From positions 1,981,501-2,045,500 of the forward strand of contig CAUEEP010000736.1 of NCBI GenBank assembly GCA_958450365.1: a DNA stretch of 64,000 nucleotides, written 5' to 3'. The position numbers and the translations under genes were made by a program. Under the pieces are notes generated by a model that was given only the letters and a program-made list of their open reading frames with translations, did not search any database and was not told the origin of the DNA. Below, in pieces: positions 18,758 to 29,706 of this stretch (its first letter is position 1; each line of letters begins with the position of its first letter). This DNA comes from Mesorhabditis belari. Its lineage: Eukaryota; Nematoda; Chromadorea; Rhabditida; Rhabditidae.

Positions 18758-20835
18758 ATGCTTTACTTTATTGTTTTCTTTTTGTTTGTGGGAAATGTTT
18801 ACGGGCAAACGTGTGCCAATGCTGGTGCTGGACGTGAGTTCTTTAAGAATTGAGGATTGAGGCTAAATTTGAGGCGAAATGCTTTAGTTTTAAGCCAAAG
18901 TACACGCTAACTACAGTCGATTTTCTATAGGAAAGAATATGGACAAGTGATTCAAGCTATGGATAGGCTATAGACGCTGAACAAGTTATTAGACAGTTAT
19001 TAGACAGTTATTAGACAGTTATTGTCTAGCTTACTGTAACTTGTCTACAGTAGGCTAGACAAGCCTAGCCTACTGTAGACAAGTGACAGTGTTTATAGTT
19101 ACAGTATGGTAAACAGGTTACAGTACTAAACTTACAGCTACGGAAAGCTACAGTACTCCTGCCTACAGTTACAGCATGCTAGACAGTTTACAGTACTCTA
19201 ACCCTAACGGGTTACAGCAAGTTACAGTACTTTAACTATGTAGTGGCAGTAAGTACAGTATCCTAACTACAGTACCATAACTACAGTACTCTAACTACAG
19301 TACTCTAACTACAGTACTCTAACTACAGTACTCATAGCTACAGTACGCTAGACAAGTTACAGTGTAGGTGAAAATCAACCTTATCATGATTTCTATTTGT
19401 TAACCAGTAAGCTGAAAGTTTTCTTTAAAATAAATCAAATCTTAGCGTGCATCAACGGTGCGTGCACAGTGCCCACACAAACTTGCGTACCATTCGGCGG
19501 GAATCCCGTTTGTTGCGCCGCTGGATCAGTCATCACCGCTACAACGGCCGCAACTTGTCGTGATCTTCTCAATCCATCAACTGGAGTATCCGATTGCCCG
19601 TCGAGAGCTTATCTCTGCCAAGATGGAACTTATTACAATGTTCGTTACTATTTAAACTTTCTTCTCTTCCTTCCTTGCCCTTCTCTGGCAAGAAGATATA
19701 AAATAGCTCAGTGGTTAGAGCACCCGGAAAGAAAAAAGATTTATGAAAAATGGAAAACTGGTATCAAAGCGAAAAGCCAAAAAGCCAAAGCTAAAGCCAA
19801 AGCCAAAGCTAAAGCCAAAGCCAAAGCCAAGGCCAAAGCCAAAGCTAAAGCCAAAGCCAAAGCCAAAGCCAAAGCCAAAGCCAAAGCTAAAGCTAAAGCC
19901 AAAGCCAAAGCCAAAGCTAAAGCCAAAGCCACAAAAAGCAAAAGCCAAAGCTTAGGGTTCAATCCTCTCTCCAGAAATCTTTCTTTGCCATTCCTTACTT
20001 TACTTTATTAGCCAATTGTATGTAGCTTTGGGTATCAACATTGAACTTAAATTATATCACTAATGGCTTAGGGGATTTCTGTAGGCTTTATGATTCGTTG
20101 ATCCTTTATCTTTAGCTGATGACTCAGCAATGCCCAAGAACGTGTGGACGATGCAATGGTGTTGTTGTCACAACGGCTTCTTCGGGTAAATAGAAATAGA
20201 ATTAAAGCATTGTGCTTATTCCGTTATCCAACTCAATATGAATCCAATTTCAGTCACTTGCCGTGATCTTCTCAATCCATCAACTGGAGTCTCCGATTGT
20301 CCGTCAAGAGCTTATCTCTGCCAAGATTCAACTTATTACAATGTTAGTTTGTTAACTAGTTTGTTAACTAGTTTGTTAACTAGTTTGTTAACTAGTTTGT
20401 TAACTAGTTTGTTAATTAGTTTGTTAACTAGTTTGTTAACTAGTTTGTTAACTAGTTTGTTAGCTAGTTTGTTAGCTAGTTTGTTAGCTAGTTTGTTAAC
20501 TAGTTTGTTAATTTTCTAATTAAATAGATTGAACAAGTAAGTATGAAGTTTCATTAAAGTTTCTCAAAAATTCTCATTCTCATTGACAAATCTAAGGTGA
20601 TGACCACGCAATGCCCAAGAACTTGTGGACGATGCTCGATCTCATCTGGATCTACAGGTAATTCTCTAGCTTTTTTCAAACAATTTGAATTCTAGCAACT
20701 TGTGTCGATCAAATCAATCCATCAACGGGTTTCTCTGATTGTCCATCACGAACCTCATTGTGCAACAATGCAAATTATGCAACTTTAATGAGACAACAAT
20801 GCCCACGATCATGCGGTTTCTGCAGTGGAAAATAA
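18758..20835 (+). CDS. secreted protein with three ShK domains
   Basis: Exons 18758-18833, 19446-19639, 20116-20185, 20254-20342, 20597-20657 and 20696-20835; phases agree, 209 aa. Residues 1-16 (MLYFIVFFLFVGNVYG) are a signal peptide. A Cys-rich linker (CINGACTVPTQTCVPFGGNP..CC) follows, then three ShK modules: TCRDLLNPSTGVSDCPSRAY..LC..QCPRTCGRC, a near-identical second copy, and TCVDQINPSTGFSDCPSRTS..QCPRSCGFC; each has six cysteines. Modules 1 and 2 are each split by an intron after TYYN, module 3 is uninterrupted. ShK domains in nematodes occur in secreted or surface proteins; the specific role here is unknown. It ends in a lysine right after the last cysteine motif (SGK). Confidence 0.88.
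18950..19370. repeat. CTACAGTA/TTACAGT repeat array in ShK gene intron 1
   Basis: Irregular runs of TTATTAGACAG, ACTGTAACTTGTCTACAGTA and CTACAGTACTCTAA. Similar CTACAGTA-type words recur at 9600-10160 and 59030-59820. Confidence 0.75.
19690..19972 (+). ncRNA. tRNA-like sequence split by an AAGCCA satellite
   Basis: A box-A-like half AATAGCTCAGTGGTTAGAGC (19706-19725) and a box-B-like half GGGTTCAATCCTC (19955-19967) are 230 bp apart. Between them lie GAAAAATGGAAAACTGGTAT and a (AAAGCC)n satellite (19780-19935). The outer halves match the tRNA-like sequence at 56708-56805 (- strand). It sits in intron 2 of the ShK gene. A functional tRNA is unlikely; it may be a SINE-like remnant. The inner part recurs inverted at 22450-22605. 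Confidence 0.45.
20343..20515. repeat. 12-bp satellite GTTAACTAGTTT starting at a splice donor
   Basis: About 14 copies of GTTAACTAGTTT (variants GTTAATTAGTTT, GTTAGCTAGTTT) begin at the GT of the intron after exon 20254-20342. Each unit repeats a donor-like GTTA. The array is stop-free in one frame, which would append LLTS repeats if the intron were retained. Confidence 0.9.
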
Positions 20836-21090
20836 AAGATTTATGAAGGAGTAATAAAGATTTTAAGCAATATAAGTATCTAGAAAACTTCAAGAAAAGC
20901 TAAAAGCATTATCTTCAACGTCAGCTTTTTAAATCCTTTAAGTATCAAGCTATTTCTTTCTTTTAAAGCCATTTCTTTCCATCTTTGATCTTTTGAATTA
21001 TTGAAAAGTAGTTGTAAAGTTAAATGAATAAAGAACTTTATGAAAAAAAAATAGTTATTATGAAAGATATCTCTAATTTAAAGAACTCTG

Positions 21091-21375
21091 TCACTTCAAT
21101 TTCCTTTCCGTTTCCTTTACTAGTGAAATTTTATACAAACGCTTTAAGCTACGATTTAAAAAATGAGGCTCATAATCGAATTTATTGCGGTCTGATAGCT
21201 GTGCTGGTGGGAAAGGGAAAGAAAATGGAGTGGTGATGAATGGATTAGATGGATCGGATGGAAAAGAGAAAGAGAAGCTCAATGCCGAGACAGCTGCTTC
21301 CACCAAGATCTCTTCTTGATCGAGATCCCTTTCCAACTTCTTTAAATCACTTTTATTTGACTTTTTTTTGTTCAT
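21091..21375 (-). CDS. possible small gene, unrecognised
   Basis: A 95-codon open frame from the ATG at 21375. The first third is charged and helical (KSNKSDLKKLERDLDQEEIL), the middle is Ser/Phe/Pro-rich (SFSFPSDPSNPFITTPFSF), the end basic. I see no domain, signal peptide or clear splice sites. The sequence just upstream (21390-21425) is the start of a tandem duplication. May be a chance frame. Confidence 0.25.
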   Translation of the reverse strand: MNKKKSNKSDLKKLERDLDQEEILVEAAVSALSFSFSFPSDPSNPFITTPFSFPFPPAQLSDRNKFDYEPHFLNRSLKRLYKISLVKETERKLK

Positions 21376-21389
21376 CCAATCTCTCACGC

Positions 21390-22045
21390 CTTTTCCTTGC
21401 GACTCAGTGAATCAGCTTTGAGAATCAATGCTGATAATTAACACAGAACTTGAGATTTTAGAGACTTTTCTTATCATTTAATTGCCTTTGCCTTTCCATA
21501 GATAATTTACTTAAATTGAATATTTCATTCTAGAACCAAAGAACGTCTTGTTTCTTTTGATAAGCACACTTGAAAAGTCATTAGAAATGTATCTCTTGTC
21601 ATCTCAATGATTGCACAACTTGATCTAAAGAATAGCTTGTCGCTAATAATAGCTAATATTTGTTGTTATTGCTAAGGAAACTGCTAGCTCTTGAAAAAGC
21701 TTTGTTTCAAGCCTTTTCCTTGCGACTCAGTGAATCAGCTTCGAGAATCAATGCTGATAATTAACACAAAGCTGGAGATTTTAGGGACTTTTCTTATACT
21801 TATCTTCTAATTGCCTTTGCCTTTCCATAAATAAAATTTATTTAAACATTCAAATCATTCTAGGAAAGAACGTCTTTTTCTTGATAAGCACACTTGAAAA
21901 GTCATTAGAAATGTATCTCTTGTCATCTCAATGATTGCACAACTTGATCTAAAGAATAACTTGTCGCTAATAATAGCTAATAATAGCTAATATTTGTCGT
22001 TATTGCTAAAGAAACTGCTAGCTCTTGAACAATCTTTGTTTCAAA
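21390..22045. repeat. tandem duplication of about 320 bp
   Basis: Copy 1 (21393-21713) and copy 2 (21712-22043) share CCTTTTCCTTGCGACTCAGT, GATAAGCACACTTGAAAAGT, TCATTAGAAATGTATCTCTT and CTTGTCGCTAATAATAGCTA with few differences. No coding frame is conserved between them. Confidence 0.88.
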
Positions 22046-22369
22046 ATTCTACTTGTTTAAAAGACGCTCTATTTTCCTAGAATTGTCAGCTGATTCAAAA
22101 AAGAATGATTGGAATTCACATTTCCCCCAAATCCTTTTCTACTTCTATGTTAAGTGCCAAGTTTTGAACAAAAACTCGTTCATCATATTGCTTAAAAGCC
22201 TAGTCATTTCAAGAGAGCTCTCAATTGATGACAACCATTTAGATTCTTTTCACTCAACAGACTTTAGCTTACCTTTATCAGCTATACCATCATATTGATG
22301 TTCGAACTTGTAGCCTCAATCTTCAATTCTTAGCTCAATAGAAGCCAATTGATTCTTCTCTTCTAAACA

Positions 22370-25300
22370 ATGGAAACCAATGAGTGTAAGCCTAACACTG
22401 ACAATCTGTTTATATCACATTTTATAGTTGTTAGGCAGATCTATTCCATTTCGGCTTTAGTTTTTGGGCTTTGGCTTTGGCTTTAGCTTTGGCTTTGGCT
22501 TTGACTTTTTGGCTTTAGCTTTGGCTTTGGCTTTAGCTCTTTGGCTTTGGCTTTGGCTTTTTGGCTTTTCGCTTTGATACCAGTTTTCCATTTTTCATGA
22601 ATCTAGAATCTAGAATCCGATATTTGTAACTAGAAATATTTCAACTGAAGTAACAATTTGGCTTTTAAAGGCAAGCCAATCAAGAACAAGAGTTAATTGC
22701 AATAGATTCTAGATTGTAAGACTTTTACGAGCTAGATCTACACCAAAGCTAATAGTGAGTCAGGAACTTATTGTCCTTCTAATCATTTATTGTCCTTTAT
22801 TGTCCTTTATTGTCCTTTATTGGCCTTTATTGTCCTTTATTATCCTTCGTAGTGAATCTTGTAAATGACTAGAATCTTGTAAATGATTAGAAAAGTAATC
22901 TTCGTAAATGAATCTTGCACTAAAGCTTTTTCTTGTACTAAATCTAGCTTTTATTTGATCAAAATTGTTTTTTCTCTCTGTCAATTTTTGAACAACATAT
23001 TGTTTTTTTTAAAAACTCTGGTTTCTTTTGCAAAAAACTAACTATACGATTTATATTTTTGCTGCATTCTAACTTGCTTTTGCGTAAAACGAATATTCTT
23101 CAGCGAGCAGTTTATCTCCAATTTTCGGCGGCTCCATTTCCTTGATTACTCTAGACATCAGAAATTTTAGATAAAAACCAATCTACTGCTGAAACAATTA
23201 TTCTTTTACCTATAACCTTTTCTATTTAATAGAAGGAATGCAATGAGGGAATGGAGGTGGCGCGTCAACGCGTCGATGTGAGACCTCTTACTAATGGAGG
23301 GCCGCCAAGAAAAACCCAACCACTTCTTCCAACTAGGTGATAACTTAATAACAGTCAACCAGGGATTAAAAAGTTTATTAAGGTAAATACTGTAATACCC
23401 CACCCTCCTCGTACAGTCGCGTAGTCGCAAAAGTTTTTTAGTATTTCATTTTTTCGCGCTCGTACTTTCAAAAAATGAGTCTTTGGTATCAAAAAATAGC
23501 TGAAATTCAGGGCTATTTTTTGATACCTAAGCGAGCATTGTAGCATAAACCAGTGTCGAGAAAAACTCGTTCAAAGCTAGACTACGAAACACTCCGCACC
23601 GTCATTATGGGGATGCGGTACTATTACAGTATTTACGGTATATTGTGGTTTGAAGGTGATTTTAAAGTAAACCCGTAGAGAATAAAAGTGTATCAAAGCT
23701 CGTTCTATCAAATTTTGTGTACTAAAAGAATCTATAAGTAAAAAGATTTCAACTCTTCTTTTGTTTTGCTTTTAAATTGAAAATTCTTTAAGTTAATGAT
23801 TTAAAATCGATTTAATTTGTTTATCTGATAACTTTAAAAGTCAATATTAAAATTTATAAATGATATGATGATTTTAACAAATTCTATAACGATTTTTTAG
23901 ATCATTATCACCGAGAAAAACGATTCAAGAAGAAGTACAGCCATCTACCTCAGAAATTTGGGAGAAAAAAGAAGATTTGGGAAAATTATCGAAAAAAGTG
24001 GCAAGAAAAAAGGAAAATGGAGATATTGGAGTCATTCTACGAGTGCCAACTGAAGAAGAGATCCCAAAATTGCCACAAAATGGAGCACTTAGAAATCATT
24101 TGCGAATCCCGAATGGAGGTTTGTTTTTTGTAAATGAAATTCTTTTCGATTAAAGTAAAAAAATAAAAAAGATTTGATTTATGACTTTTTTAGTAAAGAT
24201 TTGGAAGTGAAAATGGTAAAATCGTTTTACAATTTTATATATAGATACTTTATTCAGGAACTGAGAAAAAGTGCGCTAGATTTAAGGTTAATACACACGA
24301 ATTCATACAAATAACACGATAAAAAGCAACACGACATAATAGATGTAATATATGGGTAGCACATATAGCGTCAAGGATTCACTAGAGCTTCGAGATCAAG
24401 ATCATCTACAGATAAAGCAATATATGGGTAGCACATATAGCGTCAAGGATTCACTAGAGCTTCGAGATCAAGATCATCTACAGATAAAGCATATGGTACA
24501 CATATAGCGTCAAGGATTCACTAGAGCTTCGAGATCAAGATCATCTACAGATAAAGATATGGGTAGCACAGATAGCGTCAAGGATTCACTAGAGCTTCGA
24601 GATCAAGATCATCTACAGATAAAGATATGGGTAGCACAGATAGCGTCAAGGATTCACTAGAGCTTCGAGATCAAGATCATCTACAGATAAAGATATGGGT
24701 AGCACAGATAGCGTCAAGGATTCACTAGAGCTTCGAGATCAAGATCATCTACAGATAAAGCAATATATGGGTAGCACAGATAGCGTCAAGGATTCACTAG
24801 AGCTTCGAGATCAAGAATATCTACAGATAATTTAAAGATTTCGAGACTATTGAACTCTCTCAAAACTCTGGGCAGTCGATTCCTAATTCTGGCAATTCAT
24901 TGGAATTATTGGAAGAGTTACCGTATTTCCTCTAATAGTAGTGCACCGCACGGAGCCAAGTTGATGCCTATTTTACGGTTTCCAATTTTTCCCAGAAACT
25001 CAACACTCAAATCCTCCACAATTTCTTACATTTTCGATGAAAACACTTTATTTTCAATCAAAATCTTGACAACAACAAGATTCAAAAATGTTTAACATGC
25101 TATAATGTAAACGGATCCTTTTCAAAGAAATACTTTTATAAAAATTGACTCTATTCTTTTCTAATTGATCATTTATTAGTGATATTTGTCTCTAATAAAT
25201 CCCCAGTTTCATTTAACTAACTCTAACTCTAATTGATCGTTTATTAGTGTTATTTGTCTCTAATAAATCCCCAGTTTCCTCTAACTTGGTCTAGGGATTA

Positions 25301-28143
25301 CAGGAAATCCAAGCTAAGATCTGGCTTTAGCCAAAAAATTGGAAAAACCAAAGTTTTCCAATTTTTTCCCATAAGCCCAGTTTCCTCTAAATAACTCTAA
25401 CTCAAATTTATCATTTATTAATCAACTCTAACTCTAATTAATCATTTATTAATCAACTCTAACTCAAATTGATCATTCATTAGTGAATGATCTCATATTT
25501 GTCTCTCATAAATCCCCAGTTCAGTTTCCATCTTATTACGTTTCTGAACAGCCATAAGCAATAAGCAAAAAAATGTCGAGAGTCTCGTTCATTACAACAG
25601 CTCAAGAAAAACGGGATCTCACTTTTTACGATTAATTACCTCTGGAAAAGATTGGAAACCTCTGTAGGTGATTGGTTAGACTTGGGCAACCTCAAGCCAA
25701 GCATCAGCTCGCGCCTGTCATCCCCTTCTCTTCTCCAGAACAACTCTCTTTTTTTCTTCTATCCACATATCCACTCATTGATCTTCTTCTTTTATTCTTT
25801 CAGCTTTCATTGTCATGAGGTTTCTCCTTCTCTAATTAGTTTACAAGAACATTGTTTGTTTCTTAATGATTTAGTTGAACTTTTTGGATGATGCTGATGC
25901 TTTTGAAGTAGCTTTTGATTATGAAGTAGCCTTTGATTTTGAAGTAGCTTTTGATTGTGAAGTAGCTTTTGATTATGAAGTAGCTTTTGATTATGAAGTA
26001 GCTTTTGATTATGAAGTAGCTTTTGATTATGAACTAGCTTTTGATTATGAAGTAGCTTTTGATTATGAAGTAGCTTTTGATTATTTCTCTTTCTAACTGT
26101 TTTTCTGTTAAACTTTAAACACTTAAACTTAACTTTCTTATCCTTACTATTAGATTTTCACTTAATTTTGCCTAATCTTAAACACTTTAAAAGTAAGTTA
26201 AAAGCTAGTGAATGAAACTTTATTTATTCTTCATTTTCTTAACCTAATATAGCTTTAAAACTCATCTTTAGTTATCTTCTCTTTAGAAAAAAAGAACACT
26301 GAGACTCTTAACTATTAGTCATTCAAGCAGAAATGATCTTTTCCGTCTAATGCCAATAAGCCACTCGAAATTCCGTCTAATGACGTCATCAAAACCTATT
26401 TCTTTTTAAAATCTTTTCTTTAAGCTTAATATTTTTATTTATATTATTATAATAAAGCCGTATGAAAGTAAAAAGTCGACTGTAGGCTAGGAAACAATAG
26501 TTAAAGTTAGTCAAAGCTAGTTAAGGCTAGGAAACAATAGTTAAAGTTAGTTAAGGTAGCTAAGGCTAACAAACAATAGTTAAAGTTAGTTAAGGTAGCT
26601 AAGGCTAACAAACAATAGTTAACGTTAGCTAAGGCTTGCAAACAATAGTTAAAGTTAGTCAAAGCTAGCTAAGACTAACAAAGCAGCTTTTTGATTGCTA
26701 AAGTTTCTAGAAACTAAATTCTATGCCAGTTTTCTCTAAACTCTAAATCACAATCTTTTCCTCTGCTTACACATTGGTTTTTTTCCGTGGAAAAATTTCA
26801 TTTAAAATGCCCCAGATGCCATTGTTGGTGGTGTTCACCCATCATCGTCATCAAGAAGAAAAAAATCGAAAGAAAATTGAGCGAAGAGATCGAGTGATGC
26901 CTGTCTCGACTTCTTTACCTCAAATCACTGTGCAAGGTAGAAAAAGAGAGATTCGATCGTGAAGAGATCAGCAAAGAGATGAAATTCATCAAAAAATCTG
27001 AGCCTCTCATCGAGAATTCCCGCATATTCGTGACTACTTTTTTTCCGAAGGTAGACCCTTAAGAGATTCAAGGATTTCTTTACTTTAAAAAAACTACAGT
27101 AATCCTTTTGATTAGAGCTTTAAGCTTTAAGCAAAACCTCTTTTAAAACTCAAAAGTTTTTCTGTTCAATTCGTAGTGTTTATTGCTCTAGTCTTTCTTA
27201 GCCAATTCCGGTGATCAATCAATGATTAGTGATCAATCATTTGTGAAAGATTTCCTTGGATTGGATTGGAGTATTGGAACCGTATTGGAACCATTTAGAT
27301 CGAAATAGGAACCGTATTGGAACCGTATTGGAACCGTATTGGAACCATTTAGATCGAAATAGGAACCGTATTGGAACCGTATTGGAACCGTATTGGAACC
27401 ATTTAGATCGAAATAGGAACCGTATTGGAACCGTATGGGAACCTTATTAGATCCAAATAGGAACCGTATTGGAACCTTACTAGATCCAAATAGGAACCGT
27501 ATTGGAACCTTATTAGATCCAAATAGGAACCGTATTGAAACCTTATTAGATCCAAATAGGAACCGTATTGGAACCTTTTAGATCAAAATAGGAACCGTTT
27601 TGGAACCGAATTGGAACCGTATTAGATCCAAATAGGAACCGTATTAAAACCTTCCAGAAATGTCATTCTTCTTCCTCTAACTTACTAATCACTTTTTCCT
27701 TCATTGCTAGCTGAATGAAAAATGAGAAACACTGAATAAAAATAATCTAACCATTGTCTCATTAACATTTTAAAAGCTTTGCTTGTTCTTTTACTAACAT
27801 TTCAGAAAATATGACTGGCTCTGTGGAAGAAGAGCTTCTTGATGATGGACAAGAGATTAAAGAAACGACTCCAATGTTAACAGTTCATGTAAATGGACGA
27901 AGAAGTAGACGAATGGAGAATGGATGGAAGGGACAAACTGGGGGAATCACTTCTTTCGACAATGGATACGGGAGATCGAGTTCAAGAGATGGGAGAAGAA
28001 GTCCGTATTGGAATGGAGATCGATCAAGGACACCGACGCCGACGCCGATTACACCCACAACTCCTATTGCTAATGGCCATAATGGGATGAATGGGCATGC
28101 GAATGGAGATGCCAAACATTGTGCGCGGTTTAGATTTGTTTAG
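22370..28143 (+). CDS. basic, low-complexity protein, unrecognised; uncertain gene model
   Basis: Strong exons are 23901-24118 and 27806-28143 (ends TAG). The first reads SLSPRKTIQEEVQPSTSEIW..KKVARKKENGDIGV; the last reads TGSVEEELLDDGQEIKETTP, a GR(R/S)SR stretch, TPTPTPITPTTPIANGH and ends CARFRFV. They join in phase across a 3.7-kb intron. A 14-nt start exon 22370-22383 (METN, donor GTGTAAG) would fit the phase of 23901 but is weak. A further exon ending 26936 (ATG at 26807 or 26816; HHRHQEEKNRKKIERRDRV..LPQITVQ) also splices in phase to 27806 and looks like an alternative first exon, because its own start does not match 24118. Probably an intrinsically disordered protein; function unknown. 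Confidence 0.45.
22445..22615 (-). repeat. inverted copy of the AAGCCA satellite element
   Basis: On the - strand this reads AAAAATGGAAAACTGGTATC, then GAAAAGCCAAAAAGCC and an AAAGCC array, as at 19745-19940. Further AAGCCAAAG/CTTTGGCTTT arrays lie at 39765-39970 and 49830-49848. Confidence 0.85.
23383..23640. mobile_element. TACCGTAAATACTGTAATA MITE
   Basis: Inverted ends TAAATACTGTAATACCCC (left) and GCGGTACTATTACAGTATTTACGGTA-type (right). The interior has AGTATTTCATTTTTTCG, TCAAAAAATAGCTGAAATTC, CTAAGCGAGCATTGTAGCAT and AACACTCCGCACCGTCATTA. A rearranged multi-copy version is at 40895-41312. Confidence 0.82.
24345..24832. repeat. about 65-bp satellite, seven units
   Basis: Units read GGTAGCACA(T/G)ATAGCGTCAA, GGATTCACTAGAGCTTCGAG, ATCAAGATCATCTACAGATA, AAG(CA)ATAT(AT). 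They are nearly identical, so the array is recent. It lies inside the large intron of the uncertain gene. Confidence 0.93.
24919..25020. mobile_element. partial TACCGTATT-family MITE
   Basis: Left end TACCGTATTTCCTCTAATAG and interior through CTCAACACTCAAATCCTCCA are present; the right half is lost. Confidence 0.75.
25130..25540. repeat. degenerate repeats TTGATCATTTATTAGTG / TAAATCCCCAGTTTC, plus a dispersed block
   Basis: Short words (TTGATCATTTATTAGTGATA, TCTCTAATAAATCCCCAGTT, AACTCTAACTCTAATT) recur several times. Inside, 25288-25352 carries ACTTGGTCTAGGGATTACAG..CTAAGATCTGGCTTTAGCC, which recurs at 28212-28275, there preceded by a box-B-like CACAGGTTCAAAC. Confidence 0.7.
25888..26093. 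repeat. 18-bp satellite GAAGTAGCTTTTGATTAT
   Basis: About 11 units in a head-to-tail run. The unit length is a multiple of three and stop-free, which makes a FEVAFDYEVAFDY-type frame. It is intronic in the uncertain gene. Confidence 0.92.
26470..26690. repeat. about 45-bp repeat AAACAATAGTTAAAGTTAGT
   Basis: Five units of AAACAATAGTTAAAGTTAGT(T/C)AA(G/A)G(C)TAGCTAAGGCTAAC with small changes. Confidence 0.85.
27268..27645. repeat. GTATTGGAACC minisatellite (inverse of the otopetrin promoter array)
   Basis: Units GAACCGTATTGG alternate with AACCATTTAGATCGAAATAG or AACCTTATTAGATCCAAATA. Read on the - strand these are GGTTCCAATACGG and TTTGGATCTAATA, so the array belongs to the same family as 2888-4205. 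Confidence 0.88.
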
Positions 28144-28314
28144 TACTCGTGTTTTAGTCAGCTATAAGAATCTTCTAGTCCTAAGTCAGGCCTCAGAGGT
28201 CACAGGTTCAAACTTGGTCTAGGGATTACAGGAAATCCAAGCTAAGATCTGGCTTTAGCCAAAAAATTGGAAAAATTTTGGTCATAGACAATGTGAAAGC
28301 ATAATGATTTTATT

Positions 28315-28400
28315 TTGAGCTTGCATTTGAGCTTGCGCTGAGCTTGCACTTGAGCTTGCACTTGAGCTTGCACTTGAGCTTGTGCCTTAGACAAGTCTAC
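28315..28400. repeat. TTGCACTTGAGC short tandem repeat
   Basis: Six 12-bp units of GAGCTTGCACTT. A downstream segment (28385-28490) is repeated at 28508-28600 (AGACAAGTCTA.CCATTTGGAT, CAATGATAATCTATAGAA). Confidence 0.8.
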
Positions 28401-28869
28401 CCATTTGGATCCTGGTTATCTCAATGATAATCTATAGAAATCTATAGACAATGTAACCAAAATTTTCTATAATAATGTAGAAGGAGAAGGCTACCCCTTC
28501 TCCTTTAGCTTGCGCCTTAGACAAGTCTATCCATTTGGATCTCTAGTTATCTCAATGATAATCTATAGAATTTTTAGACAATATAACCAAAATTTTCTCT
28601 AATAATCACATGTGTTTTCTCAAATAATCTTTTTAAAGCAAAGTTTTAAAAAACTATCGTAATATTACCTCTAACTTTATCTTAGTTTATGAAAGTAAAG
28701 AAAACTGAGATAAAGGTTTGTTCTCAAACGTTTTAACAAACCAAAAAGTCAAACGATCTTACTAACATCTTACTAACAAGTGTCAAATAGTAAAAAGTAA
28801 AACTAAAACCCTTTTACTCTCAGAAAACGTTTCCTCTCTTTTCTCTTTGGGTTTTGAAGTGAGCAATGG

Positions 28870-29492
28870 GGGAGAGACAAGTGAATATCCGGCATTTCAC
28901 CCCTCTCAATCCGTTTTTATCGGCCGTTCGTATAACTATTCACTACTTTATCGAAAGCTGAACTAAACTAAAGCTTTAATTTTATTTTATATGGTCTATG
29001 CGTTATCATAAATACAATCGAACCTATCAACATTTACAAAATCCATTTCATTTTCGATCATCAAAAGGTTTAAGAGTTTGTTTAAGTTATTAGTTATTCG
29101 TTATTAGCTTTTTATATTCTTAATTGTTGTTAGATTAGATCTGTAGCGTTTAAATCGATTTTAAGACTAAAAGAATGAAAGAACAAGTGAATATCCGGCA
29201 TTTCACCCCTCTCCAATCCGTTTTTATCGGCCGTTCGTATAACTATTCACTACTTTATCAAAAGCTGAACTAAACTAAAGCTTTAATTTTATTTTATATG
29301 GTCTATGCGTTATCATAAATACAATCGAACCTATCAACATTTACAAAATCCATTTTATTTTCGATCATCAAAAGGTTTAAGAGTTTAAAGTTCATTTAAA
29401 ACTTGTTTAAGTTATTAGTTATTCGTTATTATATTGTTAATTGTTTTTAGATTGGATCTGTAGCGTTTAAATCGATTTTAAGACTAAAAGAA
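28870..29492. repeat. tandem duplication of about 310 bp upstream of the four-pass protein gene
   Basis: Copies at 28876-29175 and 29184-29493 share GACAAGTGAATATCCGGCAT-type starts, TTTTTATCGGCCGTTCGTAT, ATGGTCTATGCGTTATCATA and GATCTGTAGCGTTTAAATCG. Position just 5' of the gene suggests a duplicated promoter, but no start exon could be identified in it. Confidence 0.88.
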
Positions 29493-29706
29493 TATGACAT
29501 ACCCTTATCTCAAGCATTGAAATAAGCGTAAGTCATATTCTTACGATTTACGCTTAACTTTTGATCCTTAAAGCCATTGAATTAAAAATAGAAAGCCGAT
29601 TTCAAAAAAAATACCAATGAAAAGTCTAGAAAAGTGATAGCAATTCACAAAAAAACCCATTAGGATTGAAATTGAAATGAAATTGAATCGAAATTGAAAG
29701 TTTTAG

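Noticed and set aside
19397..20011. Ala/Lys-repeat 204-codon frame
   Set aside because: The N-terminal part is the real ShK exon 19446-19639; the rest is intron with the AAGCCA satellite. The in-phase splice to 20116 completes the ShK module.
24345..24832. Regular 65-bp repeats considered as a CRISPR array
   Set aside because: Units are contiguous with no unique spacers, and the genome is eukaryotic.
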